A stretch of DNA of 64,000 nucleotides from Caulobacter sp. NIBR2454. GTDB taxonomy: Bacteria; Pseudomonadota; Alphaproteobacteria; Caulobacterales; Caulobacteraceae. The first letter of the stretch is position 1. Each line of letters begins with the position of its first letter. The position numbers and the translations under genes were made by a program. Where the stretch lies: assembly GCF_027474405.1 (NCBI RefSeq), contig NZ_CP114871.1:3047001-3111000 (forward strand), given 5' to 3'. Of this stretch, positions 19,475 to 27,043 are shown piece by piece. The notes under the pieces are model-generated. The model was not told the origin of the DNA, ran no database searches, and saw only the letters and a program-made list of their open reading frames with translations.

Positions 19475-19960
19475 ATGCCCCGCCGCCTGTTAGCTTATTC
19501 AGCCTTTGCCTTCGCTTTGACCGCAGCGGGGCTGGCCAACGCTGCGAATGTCACCTCGCTGAACCCAGAAACTCTAGTTCAGGCGCTTCACAATGCCGGC
19601 TACAAAGCGAAACTGGGTAAGGCCGACGACGGAACGCCGCTCATTGAGACTGCGTCGGACGGAAACAACATACTGATCATCATGACGGACTGCACGAACA
19701 ATGCGTCCTGCACGACGACAGAATTCGTGGGCATTTGGGACTGTTCAGATTCAGTCTCGGATTGCCAGAAGACTGCAAATACCTTCAACGCTCAGGAACA
19801 GCCCACCCACGTTCTGATGTCCGAGGACGGGAAAAGAGCAACGACCTATTCTTATCTTATATTCGATAAGGTTGGGATATCGGAGGAGTTGTTCATCCGC
19901 AATCTGGTCGCCTTCAACTACTACAATAACCAGTTCACACTTTCCGTGGGTGGAAAATGA
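19475..19960 (+). CDS. exported YbjN-domain protein, low GC
   Basis: A 161-residue secreted protein. Signal peptide 1-23 ends 'GLANA'. The mature part matches by eye the YbjN (putative sensory transduction regulator) fold: 'ETLVQALHNAGYKAKLGKADDGTPLIE' at the start, then alternating strands; three cysteines lie near residues 70-95. Function unknown. Its base composition is clearly lower in GC than its neighbours, with codons rare elsewhere in the window (TTA, ATA, AGA), a sign of recent transfer. The ATG at 19475 follows a TTG one codon earlier; the ATG is preferred. Confidence 0.75.
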   Translation: MPRRLLAYSAFAFALTAAGLANAANVTSLNPETLVQALHNAGYKAKLGKADDGTPLIETASDGNNILIIMTDCTNNASCTTTEFVGIWDCSDSVSDCQKTANTFNAQEQPTHVLMSEDGKRATTYSYLIFDKVGISEELFIRNLVAFNYYNNQFTLSVGGK

Positions 19961-20061
19961 CAGGACCGTGGTGCGTTTGTTTCGAGATGGAGTGGAATAC
20001 GGCCTCCTAGATCGCCACGGCCACCGGCTTAGGCGTCGCCGGCCTTCGCTGGGATGAGCGG

Positions 20062-20556
20062 CTACTTCGCCGGTTCGGCCTTGAAGGCCTGCTTGCAGAG
20101 CTCCTCGCCGAACGCGTCGGACATCTGCTCTTCGGCCTCGCCCATCTTGACGATGGCCATGCGACCGCCGACCACGGTCTGGCCGATCTGGTACTGGCCG
20201 ACGGTCTGGCCGGTGGCCACGTCCACCAGCTTGGCCTCGCCGCGCATGACGTTGGCGCCCATGATCAGGGTGGTGATCACAGGATTGGCCTTATCCAGGC
20301 GGGTGAGCTTGGCCTCCAGCCGTAGAGGACGGGTCCCGGTGGCGCATTCCGCCAGCTTGCCCTTCACCCGACTCTCGAAGATCTGGTCGAACTCCGGCGT
20401 GATCTTGAACTCGCCTTCCTTGGCCAGGATGACCTGATCGACCCGGCCTCCGCTCTTCCAGTCCGCCGCCAGCGGGGCGACGGTCGAACTGCGGGACATG
20501 CCGACGCAACCGGACAGCATCACGGCGGCGAGGGTCAGGGTTAGGGCGGTCTTCAT
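20062..20556 (-). CDS. lipoprotein of unknown function
   Basis: A 164-residue lipoprotein: signal peptide with lipobox 'LSGC' (C17), so anchored to a membrane. I recognise no family with confidence. The mature domain has a regular strand/helix pattern with 'PLRLEAKLTRLDKANPVITTLIMGANVMRGEAKLVDVATGQ' (landmarks), resembling small outer-membrane lipoproteins that bind or vary in polymer state, and ends with two Lys/Cys-containing helices. It sits 56 bases downstream of oxyR on the same strand, so it might be in the OxyR transcript, but no link to peroxide stress is visible. Confidence 0.7.
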   Translation of the reverse strand: MKTALTLTLAAVMLSGCVGMSRSSTVAPLAADWKSGGRVDQVILAKEGEFKITPEFDQIFESRVKGKLAECATGTRPLRLEAKLTRLDKANPVITTLIMGANVMRGEAKLVDVATGQTVGQYQIGQTVVGGRMAIVKMGEAEEQMSDAFGEELCKQAFKAEPAK

Positions 20557-20612
20557 GGCGGCGGTCTCCTGAACTTGGCCGTAGCGCTTTTACGACCCTA
20601 ACTGTTCCAGGA

Positions 20613-21515
20613 TCAGCGCGACTTGAACGCTTCCGCCAGCAAACGCCCTTCGACCGAGCGGCTGGAGCCTGTTCTCCAGGCGATAACGATCTCGCGGCTG
20701 GGGTGATCGGCCATCAGCGGCCGGATGGTCACCGGGGCGTGGTCCACCAGCCCCGCCTCCACCGCCATGGCCGGCAGGAAGGACACGCCCAGGCCTGAGC
20801 CCACCATCTGCACCAGGGTCGGCAAGGAAGTGGCGGCGAACCCCTCCCCATCCTCATCCCCGCCATTGCGCGACAGCTGGATGCCGCAGGCGGCCAGGGC
20901 GTGGTCGCGCAGACAGTGGCCGTCTTCCAGCAAGATCAGGTCCGATGCGTCGATGGAGCTGAGGTCCACGCGCTTTTGCGTGGTCAGCGGATGGTTGGCC
21001 GGCACGGCGGCCAGCAGCTCGTCATCCTCCACATGCGCCCAGTCCAGCCCCGTCATGTCGTAGGGCAGGGCGATCAGGGCCGCATCCAGCGAGCCCGCCT
21101 TCAGGCTGGCGATCAGCCGGTTGGTCAGGTCCTCGCGCAGGAACAGCTTCAGCTTCGGATAGGCCGCCCGCAGATGCGGCAGGGCGCGCGGCAACAGGAA
21201 TGGCGCGACCGTCGGGATCACCCCCAGGCGAAACCGCCCGCATAACGGCTGGCCGGCCCCGCGCGCGGCCTGAACCAGGTCCTCCGACTGCGCCAGGATG
21301 GTCTTGGCCCGGCGCAGCGCCTCCTCGCCGGCCGCTGTCAGCAGCACGCCGGAGCGCGCGCGATCGACCACCGGCGCGCCCAAAATCTTCTCCAGCTCCT
21401 GCACGCCCGCCGACAGGGTCGGCTGGGTCACATGGGCCGCTTCCGCGGCGCGGCTGAACGAGCCGTGCTCGGCCAGGAGGGTCAGATACTGCAGTTGGCG
21501 AAGGGTCGGGAGCAT
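20613..21515 (-). CDS. oxyR: peroxide-sensing LysR-type regulator OxyR
   Basis: 300-residue LysR-family activator of peroxide defence. The N-terminal winged helix has 'RQLQYLTLLAEHGSFSRAA' (landmark) at 6-24. The redox-active pair is C201 and C210 in the diagnostic 'GHCLRDHALAAC', which forms a disulfide on H2O2 exposure in OxyR proteins. It is divergent from ahpC over a 124-base region containing an OxyR-type site, the classical arrangement. Confidence 0.95.
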   Translation of the reverse strand: MLPTLRQLQYLTLLAEHGSFSRAAEAAHVTQPTLSAGVQELEKILGAPVVDRARSGVLLTAAGEEALRRAKTILAQSEDLVQAARGAGQPLCGRFRLGVIPTVAPFLLPRALPHLRAAYPKLKLFLREDLTNRLIASLKAGSLDAALIALPYDMTGLDWAHVEDDELLAAVPANHPLTTQKRVDLSSIDASDLILLEDGHCLRDHALAACGIQLSRNGGDEDGEGFAATSLPTLVQMVGSGLGVSFLPAMAVEAGLVDHAPVTIRPLMADHPSREIVIAWRTGSSRSVEGRLLAEAFKSR

Positions 21516-21525
21516 GGAAGGTTAT

Positions 21526-21562
21526 ATAGATTGAATTTATCGACAGGACAAAAACAATCGAT
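21526..21562. promoter_or_regulatory. OxyR binding site between oxyR and ahpC
   Basis: The site reads ATAG-N7-TTAT-N7-ACAA-N7-CGAT with all three 7-base spacings exact; 12 of 16 defined bases agree with the OxyR pattern ATAG-N7-CTAT repeated. It starts 11 bases from the oxyR ATG and lies about 80 bases upstream of ahpC. An overlapping perfect palindrome, AACAATCGATTGTT, ends just after it. Confidence 0.65.
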
Positions 21563-21639
21563 TGTTCTTCTAGAGGCCATCAGCCTATCAAGAGCCCGCG
21601 CGGCTCCCGCCGCCAAATCTTTCCAACCAGGAGATACCC

Positions 21640-22194
21640 ATGCTGGGCGTTGGCGAAACCCTTCCCGACTTCAAGATCGTTGGCGTTAAGCCGAAGTTTA
21701 ACAGCCACGAAGAGAACGGCGAAAGCGCGTTCCAGGCGATCGATCAGACCTCGTTCGAAGGCAAGTGGAAGGTCATCTTCTTCTACCCGAAGGACTTCAC
21801 CTTCGTGTGCCCGACCGAGATCGTCGAATTCGCCAAGCTCGGCCGTGACTTCGAAGACCGCGACACCGTCGTCCTCGGCGGCTCGACCGACAACGAGCAC
21901 TCCAAGCTCGGCTGGCGCCGTGAACACCCGGATCTGAAGAGCCTGCCGATCTGGCAGTTCGCCGACAACGGCGGCAAGTTCGCCCGCGCTCTCGGCGTCC
22001 TGAACGAAGAAGAAGGCGTCGCCCTGCGCGCCACCTTCGTCGTCGATCCCGACAACACCATCCAGCACGTCTACGTGACCAACCTGAACGTGGGCCGCAA
22101 CCCGGCTGACACCCTGCGCGTCCTCGACGCTCTGCAGACCGACGAACTCTGCCCCTGCAACCGTGCGGTGGGCGGCGAGACCCTGGCGGCCTAA
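21640..22194 (+). CDS. ahpC: alkyl hydroperoxide reductase, peroxiredoxin AhpC
   Basis: Typical 2-Cys peroxiredoxin reducing H2O2 and organic peroxides. 184 residues. The peroxidatic cysteine C57 is in 'FTFVCPTE'. The C-terminus has two cysteines, C171 and C173 ('LCPCNRAVGG'), as in the mycobacterial AhpC that is recycled by AhpD rather than AhpF. That fits the ahpD gene just downstream. AGGAGA precedes the ATG. Expression is probably OxyR-controlled. Confidence 0.96.
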   Translation: MLGVGETLPDFKIVGVKPKFNSHEENGESAFQAIDQTSFEGKWKVIFFYPKDFTFVCPTEIVEFAKLGRDFEDRDTVVLGGSTDNEHSKLGWRREHPDLKSLPIWQFADNGGKFARALGVLNEEEGVALRATFVVDPDNTIQHVYVTNLNVGRNPADTLRVLDALQTDELCPCNRAVGGETLAA

Positions 22195-22207
22195 ACCCCG
22201 CCAGACA

Positions 22208-22257
22208 GGAAGCGCCCGTTCTCTCCCCAGCCAACGGGCGCTTCCTCCCCCCCCTTT
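22208..22257 (+). terminator. strong hairpin between ahpC and ahpD
   Basis: GGAAGCGCCCGTT (22208-22220) pairs perfectly over 13 bp with AACGGGCGCTTCC (22233-22245). A C-run and then T5 follow. It probably ends most ahpC transcripts and lets a minority read into ahpD. Confidence 0.75.
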
Positions 22258-22294
22258 TTCGTAAGAACAACAAGACCCGTTTAAGGAGCCGACG

Positions 22295-22831
22295 ATGTCC
22301 CTCGACGCGCTGCGCGATATCCTGCCCGCCTACGCCAAGGATCTCAGCCTGAACCTGTCCTCGCTCGCCAGCGAGACGGTGCTGACCGATCAGCAGAAGT
22401 GGGGGACCTTCGTCGCCTCGGCCCACGCCATCGGCGTGCCCGCCGTGGTCAAGGCGATCGAAGCCGCCGCCGACGCGGCCGGCCTGTCGCCCGAAGCCAA
22501 GACCGCCGCCAAGGCCGCCTCGGCGATCATGGGCATGAACAACGTCTACTACCGGTCGCTGCACCTGCTCTCGAACCACGAATACCGCACGATCCCGGCC
22601 AAGCTGCGGATGAACATCCTGGCCAATCCGGGCGTCGAGAAGGTGGACTTCGAGCTGTGGTCGACGGCGGTCTCCGCCATCAACGGCTGCGGCATGTGCC
22701 TGGACAGCCACGAGGCCGAGCTGAAGAAGCACAGCGTCGCGGCCCTGACGATCCAGACCGCCCTGCGCATCGCCGCCGTGGTCAACGCGGTCAGCCGCGT
22801 GGTCGCCGCCGAAGCCGCCCTGGCCTCGTAA
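22295..22831 (+). CDS. ahpD: alkyl hydroperoxide reductase AhpD
   Basis: Carboxymuconolactone-decarboxylase-fold disulfide reductase that regenerates AhpC. 178 residues. The active-site C132 and C135 with H139 lie in 'NGCGMCLDSHE', and the upstream acidic residue E120 lies near the proton relay. All-helical sequence. AAGGAG precedes the start. It lies 100 bases after ahpC, beyond a hairpin. The electron donor chain (lipoamide in mycobacteria) is not shown here. Confidence 0.96.
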   Translation: MSLDALRDILPAYAKDLSLNLSSLASETVLTDQQKWGTFVASAHAIGVPAVVKAIEAAADAAGLSPEAKTAAKAASAIMGMNNVYYRSLHLLSNHEYRTIPAKLRMNILANPGVEKVDFELWSTAVSAINGCGMCLDSHEAELKKHSVAALTIQTALRIAAVVNAVSRVVAAEAALAS

Positions 22832-22860
22832 CAACCTCTCCCCAAGGAGAGATTGCAAGG

Positions 22861-22890
22861 AAACGCCGTCCGGTCCGCCGGGCGGCGTTT
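22861..22890 (+). terminator. hairpin after ahpD
   Basis: AAACGCCG pairs with CGGCGTTT around a GC-rich loop that can fold further. Only a short T tract follows, so termination strength is uncertain. It lies between the convergent ahpD and epimerase-like genes. Confidence 0.5.
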
Positions 22891-22896
22891 CTGCGT

Positions 22897-23748
22897 TCAG
22901 AACCTTGGATGAAAGTCGCGCGGCGCCCAGCCGAAGTCACGCGCGGCGTCGCCGCTTTCGAAGGTCAGGTCCGCCTCCATGCGCTCGCCCATGCCGGCGG
23001 TGACTCCCGGCATGATCGGCGAGGCCAGGGTCAGGCCGATCCGCCACAGGGCCGGCGGCAGGCTGACGATCAATGGACGCCGACCCAGCCCCTCGAACAC
23101 TCGCCCTGCCATCGCCCGATAGCTCAGTGTCTCGCCGCCGGTCAGGTCATAGGCGCGATTCTTGGCCTTTGCGCTGGCGGCCGCGTCGATCGCCCCCTGC
23201 GCGAGGTCCGCCGCATGCACCGGCTGGCGCAGTCCGCCGCCCTGGCCCGACAACGGCAGGAAGCCCAGCCTGCGGATCAGGCCGGCCAGACGGCTGACAT
23301 TGCGGTCGCGCCCTTCGGCATAGATCAAGGTGGGGCGCAGGATGGTCCACGCCACCTTGTTGGCCTGACAGAAAGCGATGGTCGCCGCCTCGGCGTCGGC
23401 CAGGGCCTGGGCCACCTCGCGCTCCTCGGCGTTGGCGGAGGCCGCCTTGGTGAACCGGCTGGTGGACGAGAACGCGACCAGACGCTTCATGCCCGCCGCC
23501 TTAAGGGCCGGCAGCGCCTTGGGCAGCAGCCAGATGGGCGACAGGCTGAACACCGTGGCCGTCGGTGGCAGACGTTGCGCCAGATCGTCCTCGGAAAGAT
23601 CGCCCCGGATCATGCGCACGTCGTCCACCGGCGCCTCGCGGCTCAGGCCGTAATAGTCGTGCCCGCCGGCCGCCAGCCGCTCGATCAGGAAGTCGCCGAT
23701 CAGGCTGGTCGCGCCGAGGACGAGAATCGGGGACGAAAGCGCGCTCAT
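22897..23748 (-). CDS. NAD(P)-dependent epimerase/dehydratase-like protein
   Basis: 283-residue extended short-chain dehydrogenase-like protein with a Rossmann start 'ILVLGATSLIGDFLIERL' (the GxxxxIG nucleotide motif). The catalytic Tyr-x-x-x-Lys is not obvious, so it may be an atypical NAD(P)-binding (NmrA/complex-I-39-kDa-like) protein rather than an active epimerase. 'ILRPTLIYAEGRD' and 'QPVHAADLAQGAI' are typical of the group. The start at 23748 (MSALSSPILVLG) is preferred to the long upstream extension. Substrate unknown. Confidence 0.8.
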   Translation of the reverse strand: MSALSSPILVLGATSLIGDFLIERLAAGGHDYYGLSREAPVDDVRMIRGDLSEDDLAQRLPPTATVFSLSPIWLLPKALPALKAAGMKRLVAFSSTSRFTKAASANAEEREVAQALADAEAATIAFCQANKVAWTILRPTLIYAEGRDRNVSRLAGLIRRLGFLPLSGQGGGLRQPVHAADLAQGAIDAAASAKAKNRAYDLTGGETLSYRAMAGRVFEGLGRRPLIVSLPPALWRIGLTLASPIMPGVTAGMGERMEADLTFESGDAARDFGWAPRDFHPRF

Positions 23749-23830
23749 GGCTCCTAATACGCGTCCCCGCCGCTGGTGGAAGCGGCCTCGACGGCATAGA
23801 TGGGCTTGACCCGTTCTTCTGGAGTCCCCC

Positions 23831-24661
23831 ATGCATAACGTGAAATCCGGCGAGGTCGCCATGCCGGTCCTTGGCTTTGGCACCTGGCAACTTGAGGGCG
23901 ACACCGCCCGCCGCATGACCGAGGCGGCCCTCGAAATCGGCTACCGCCACATCGACACCGCCCAGATCTACAAGAACGAACGTGAGGTCGGGGCCGGCAT
24001 CAAGGCTTCAGGCGTCGCGCGGGGCGACGTCTTCCTGACCACCAAGGTGTGGATCGAACGCTTCGCCCAGGGCGACCTGCAAGCCTCCGTCGAGGAAAGC
24101 CTGGAGCGCCTGGGTGTCGAACAGGTCGACCTGCTGCTGCTCCACTGGCCCAAGGCGACCCCCGCCATCGAAGAGACGATGGAAGCCCTCAATGAGGTGC
24201 AGGCCCGGGGCTGGACCCGCGCTATCGGCCTGTCCAACTTCCCGTCCGACCAGCTGAAAAAGGCCGCCGCCCTGGCCGCCGCGCCCATCGCCACCAACCA
24301 GGTCGAGTATCACCCCTACCTGTCGCAGAAGGCCCTGCTGGCCGCGACGAAGGACATCGGCGCCTCGCTCACCGCCTGGTCGCCCCTGGCCCAGGGCAAG
24401 ATCGCCGACGATGCGGTGATCAATGAAGTCGCTAAAGCCCACGGCAAGACCGCCGGCCAAGTCACGCTGCGCTGGCTGGTGCAGCAGGACGGCGTCGTCG
24501 CCATTCCCCGCACTCAGAAGGAAAGCCGCGCCCGCGAGAACTTCGACATTTTCGATTTCGAACTGACCGCCGACGAGATGGCCAAAATTCATGCTCTGGC
24601 CAATCCCAAGGGCCGACTGGGCGACTGGCTGGACCCGGCGTTCAAATGGGACGCTGAATAG
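23831..24661 (+). CDS. aldo/keto reductase, diketogluconate-reductase-like
   Basis: 276-residue monomeric (alpha/beta)8 reductase using NADPH. Tetrad: D42, Y47, K72 and H105 ('LLLLHWP'). 'LGFGTWQL' at 14-21 and 'SNFPSDQL', 'NQVEYHPYL', 'IPRTQKESRARENFDIFDFELT' (landmarks) place it in the DkgA/DkgB group. Likely a detoxifying carbonyl reductase, for example of methylglyoxal. The start has a short GGAG-type site. Independent of the Tas-like enzyme at the left edge. Confidence 0.92.
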   Translation: MHNVKSGEVAMPVLGFGTWQLEGDTARRMTEAALEIGYRHIDTAQIYKNEREVGAGIKASGVARGDVFLTTKVWIERFAQGDLQASVEESLERLGVEQVDLLLLHWPKATPAIEETMEALNEVQARGWTRAIGLSNFPSDQLKKAAALAAAPIATNQVEYHPYLSQKALLAATKDIGASLTAWSPLAQGKIADDAVINEVAKAHGKTAGQVTLRWLVQQDGVVAIPRTQKESRARENFDIFDFELTADEMAKIHALANPKGRLGDWLDPAFKWDAE

Positions 24662-24665
24662 TCCT

Positions 24666-24771
24666 TGCGTGCTTCGAGACGCACTTCGTGCTCCTCAGCA
24701 TGACGACGGTGGTTTGCCTCTGAATTCGTCATCCTGAGGAGCCGGCGAAAGTCGGCGTCTCGAAGGACGCA
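24666..24771. repeat. palindromic intergenic repeat, family A (copy 1)
   Basis: The left arm (24666-24705) and right arm (24727-24771) are imperfect inverted repeats: TGCGTGCTTCGAGACGC pairs with GCGTCTCGAAGGACGCA, and CTCCTCAGCATGACG pairs with CGTCATCCTGAGGAG. Nearly the same element recurs at 50592 and 56237. It fills the gap between the aldo/keto reductase and ggt. Confidence 0.8.
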
Positions 24772-24836
24772 ACGCAGGTGACACGGGAAGGCGGCGGGCC
24801 TAGCTTCGCCGCCTTCGCTGTATCTGGGGGTTCTTG

Positions 24837-26609
24837 ATGCGTCGCCGTTCCTTCCTCGCCGCCCTGCCGGCCGCCGCCGTGGCCGCCCCGGCCCTGGCCC
24901 AGTCGCAACTGCTCAGTGGCGATAACCCCAACCGCCAGCGCCCGGACGTGCATTCGGGCGACCGAGTGGACGGCGCCAACTTCGCCTCGCGCTCGGCGGC
25001 CTGGGGCTTGAATGGCGCGGCGGCCACCGCCCACCCCCTGGCCACCCAGGCGGCGATCAGCGTCCTCAAGAAGGGCGGTTCGGCCGTGGACGCGGCCATC
25101 GCCGCCAACGCCTGCCTTGGCCTTATGGAGCCTATCGCCTGCGGCATCGGCGGCGACTGTTACGTCATGCTGTGGGACCCCAAGGCGAAAAAGGTCATGG
25201 GCCTGAACAGCTCCGGCCGCTCGCCCAAGGGTCTGTCGCTGGCGACAGTGCGCAGCCGCGCCAAGAACGGCCTGTTGCCCTCGTGGGGCGCGGTCACGGT
25301 CAGCGTCCCCGGCGCGGTGGACGCCTGGCGCGCCATGCACGAGCGCTATGGCAAGCTGAAGTGGGCCGACCTGTTCGAGGACGCCATCCACTATGGGGAG
25401 CAAGGCTTCCCCATCACACAGAACGTCGCCTTCTACCTGGCCGGCAGCCAGAAGCGGTTCACCAACCCGGCCTCGCAGATCGAGGAGCACGAGAACTTCC
25501 TCAAGGTCTGGGCGCCCACCGGCAAGACGCCTGTCGAGGGCGAAGTCTTCAAGAACCCCGACCTGGCCCGCACCTACCGCCTGATCGCCCAGGGCGGCGG
25601 CCGCGCCTTCTACGAGGGCGAGATCGCCGAGACCATCGAGCGCTACTTCAAGCGCATCGGCGGCTGGATGACCAAGGCCGACCTGACCAATCACAAGGCG
25701 GTCTGGACCAATGTCTACAAGAGCGGCTACCGCGGCGTGGACGTCTACGCCCTGGCCGACAACACCCAGGGCCTTGCGACCCTGCAGCTCCTGAACATCA
25801 TGGAGACCTTCGACATCAAGTCGATGGGCTTCCAGTCGGCGGCCGCCATCCACCATGCCGTTGAAGCCAAGCGCCTCGCCTATGAGGACCGCGCCCGCTA
25901 CTACGCCGATCAGGACTTCTACAAATCCCCCATCGAGTGGCTGATCTCCAAGGACTACGCCGCCCAGCGCGCCAAGCTGATCCGCCCCGACAAGATCCTC
26001 ACCCCCGTCTATCCGGGCCAGGCGCCGAGCAAGGGCGACACCACCTATTTCACCACCGCCGACAAGGACGGGATGATGGTTTCGATCATCCAGTCCAACT
26101 ATCGCGGCATGGGTTCGGGCCTGGTGCCCGACGGCCTGGGCTTCATGTTCCAGGACCGGGGCGAACTGTTCGCCCTGACCGACGGCCACCCCAACATCTA
26201 CGCCCCCGGCAAGCGTCCCTTCCAGACCATCATCCCGGGCTTCGCCACCAAGGGCGACCAGCCCTGGCTGTCCTTCGGCGTCATGGGCGGCGACATGCAG
26301 CCCCAGGGCCAGGCCCAGATCATCAGCAACATGGTCGACTTCGGACTGGGGGTGCAGGAAGCCGGCGACGCGCCCCGCTGGCACCATGGCGGCTCGTCCG
26401 AACCCACCGGCGCGCCGCAGGAAGGCGTCGGCGTCCTCAATCTGGAGACGGGCGTCCCGCAGGCGACACAAAAGGCCCTGGCCGCGCTCGGCTGGAAGCT
26501 CGAACCCGATCGCGGGGGCTATGGCGGCTATCAGGCCATCGAGCAGTGGCCCGGCCGCTACGCCGCCGCCACCGAGATGCGCAAGGACGGCGTGGCGCTA
26601 GCCTACTGA
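24837..26609 (+). CDS. ggt: gamma-glutamyltransferase, exported
   Basis: Ntn-hydrolase precursor that cleaves glutathione and other gamma-glutamyl compounds in the periplasm. 590 residues. The N-terminus 'MRRRSFLAALPAAAVAAPALA' is a signal peptide with a Tat-like RRSFL. Autoprocessing would occur before T402 in 'GDTTYF', giving large and small subunits. 'IACGIGGDCYVMLWD' and 'MGSGLVPDGLGFMFQDRG' (landmarks) are conserved substrate-site segments. The ATG at 24837 follows a TTG. A YjbR gene starts two bases after its stop, so they are coupled. gshA at the right edge makes its substrate. Confidence 0.93.
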   Translation: MRRRSFLAALPAAAVAAPALAQSQLLSGDNPNRQRPDVHSGDRVDGANFASRSAAWGLNGAAATAHPLATQAAISVLKKGGSAVDAAIAANACLGLMEPIACGIGGDCYVMLWDPKAKKVMGLNSSGRSPKGLSLATVRSRAKNGLLPSWGAVTVSVPGAVDAWRAMHERYGKLKWADLFEDAIHYGEQGFPITQNVAFYLAGSQKRFTNPASQIEEHENFLKVWAPTGKTPVEGEVFKNPDLARTYRLIAQGGGRAFYEGEIAETIERYFKRIGGWMTKADLTNHKAVWTNVYKSGYRGVDVYALADNTQGLATLQLLNIMETFDIKSMGFQSAAAIHHAVEAKRLAYEDRARYYADQDFYKSPIEWLISKDYAAQRAKLIRPDKILTPVYPGQAPSKGDTTYFTTADKDGMMVSIIQSNYRGMGSGLVPDGLGFMFQDRGELFALTDGHPNIYAPGKRPFQTIIPGFATKGDQPWLSFGVMGGDMQPQGQAQIISNMVDFGLGVQEAGDAPRWHHGGSSEPTGAPQEGVGVLNLETGVPQATQKALAALGWKLEPDRGGYGGYQAIEQWPGRYAAATEMRKDGVALAY

Positions 26610-26611
26610 CC

Positions 26612-26962
26612 ATGACGCGGGACGAATTCCATGCCCTGGTCATGAGCCTCCCCGGCGTCGAGCCGGGGACCTCCTGGGGCATGGCGTCCTACAAGCTGAA
26701 GGGAAAGTTCTTCACCCGCCTGCGCGAGGAAGACGACAGCATCGTGGTCCAGGAGGTGGATTTCGACGAGCGCGACATGCTGATCGAGGCCGAGCCGGAC
26801 ATCTTCCACTTCACCGACCACTTCCGGAACTACCGCATGGTGCTGGTCCGTATCGGACCGGTGGAACCGGCGGTGCTGCTTGGCCTGCTGGAGCGCCGCT
26901 GGCGCAAGGTCGCACCCAAGGCCGTGGTGAGCGCCTATGACGCAGCGAACGGCAAAGCTTGA
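26612..26962 (+). CDS. MmcQ/YjbR family protein
   Basis: 116-residue protein of the MmcQ/YjbR superfamily, a CyaY-like fold with proposed DNA binding but no fixed function. Landmarks are 'MSLPGVEPGTSWGMASYKLKGKFFTRL' (in pieces) and the C-terminal 'LLERRWRKVAPKAV'. It begins two bases after the ggt stop, so it is translated from the same message. No signal peptide or membrane part. Confidence 0.85.
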   Translation: MTRDEFHALVMSLPGVEPGTSWGMASYKLKGKFFTRLREEDDSIVVQEVDFDERDMLIEAEPDIFHFTDHFRNYRMVLVRIGPVEPAVLLGLLERRWRKVAPKAVVSAYDAANGKA

Positions 26963-26992
26963 AAGGCGTTATCCGTTTGCCGCCGACTCTCT

Positions 26993-27013
26993 AACCAGCC
27001 GATACTGCTGGTT
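26993..27013. promoter_or_regulatory. inverted repeat upstream of tipF
   Basis: AACCAGC and GCTGGTT are perfect 7-base inverted arms separated by seven bases (CGATACT). It sits 30 bases before the tipF start and after the yjbR stop. It could be an operator or a transcript hairpin; there is no T run, so it is not a terminator. Confidence 0.4.
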
Positions 27014-27043
27014 GATTCGCACAGGCGATTCCTTGGCGGGATA

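Noticed and set aside
24729..26471. A 580-codon open frame antisense to ggt
   Set aside because: Shadow of a clear gamma-glutamyltransferase gene; composition is typical of antisense frames (His/Gly/Ala/Val-rich).
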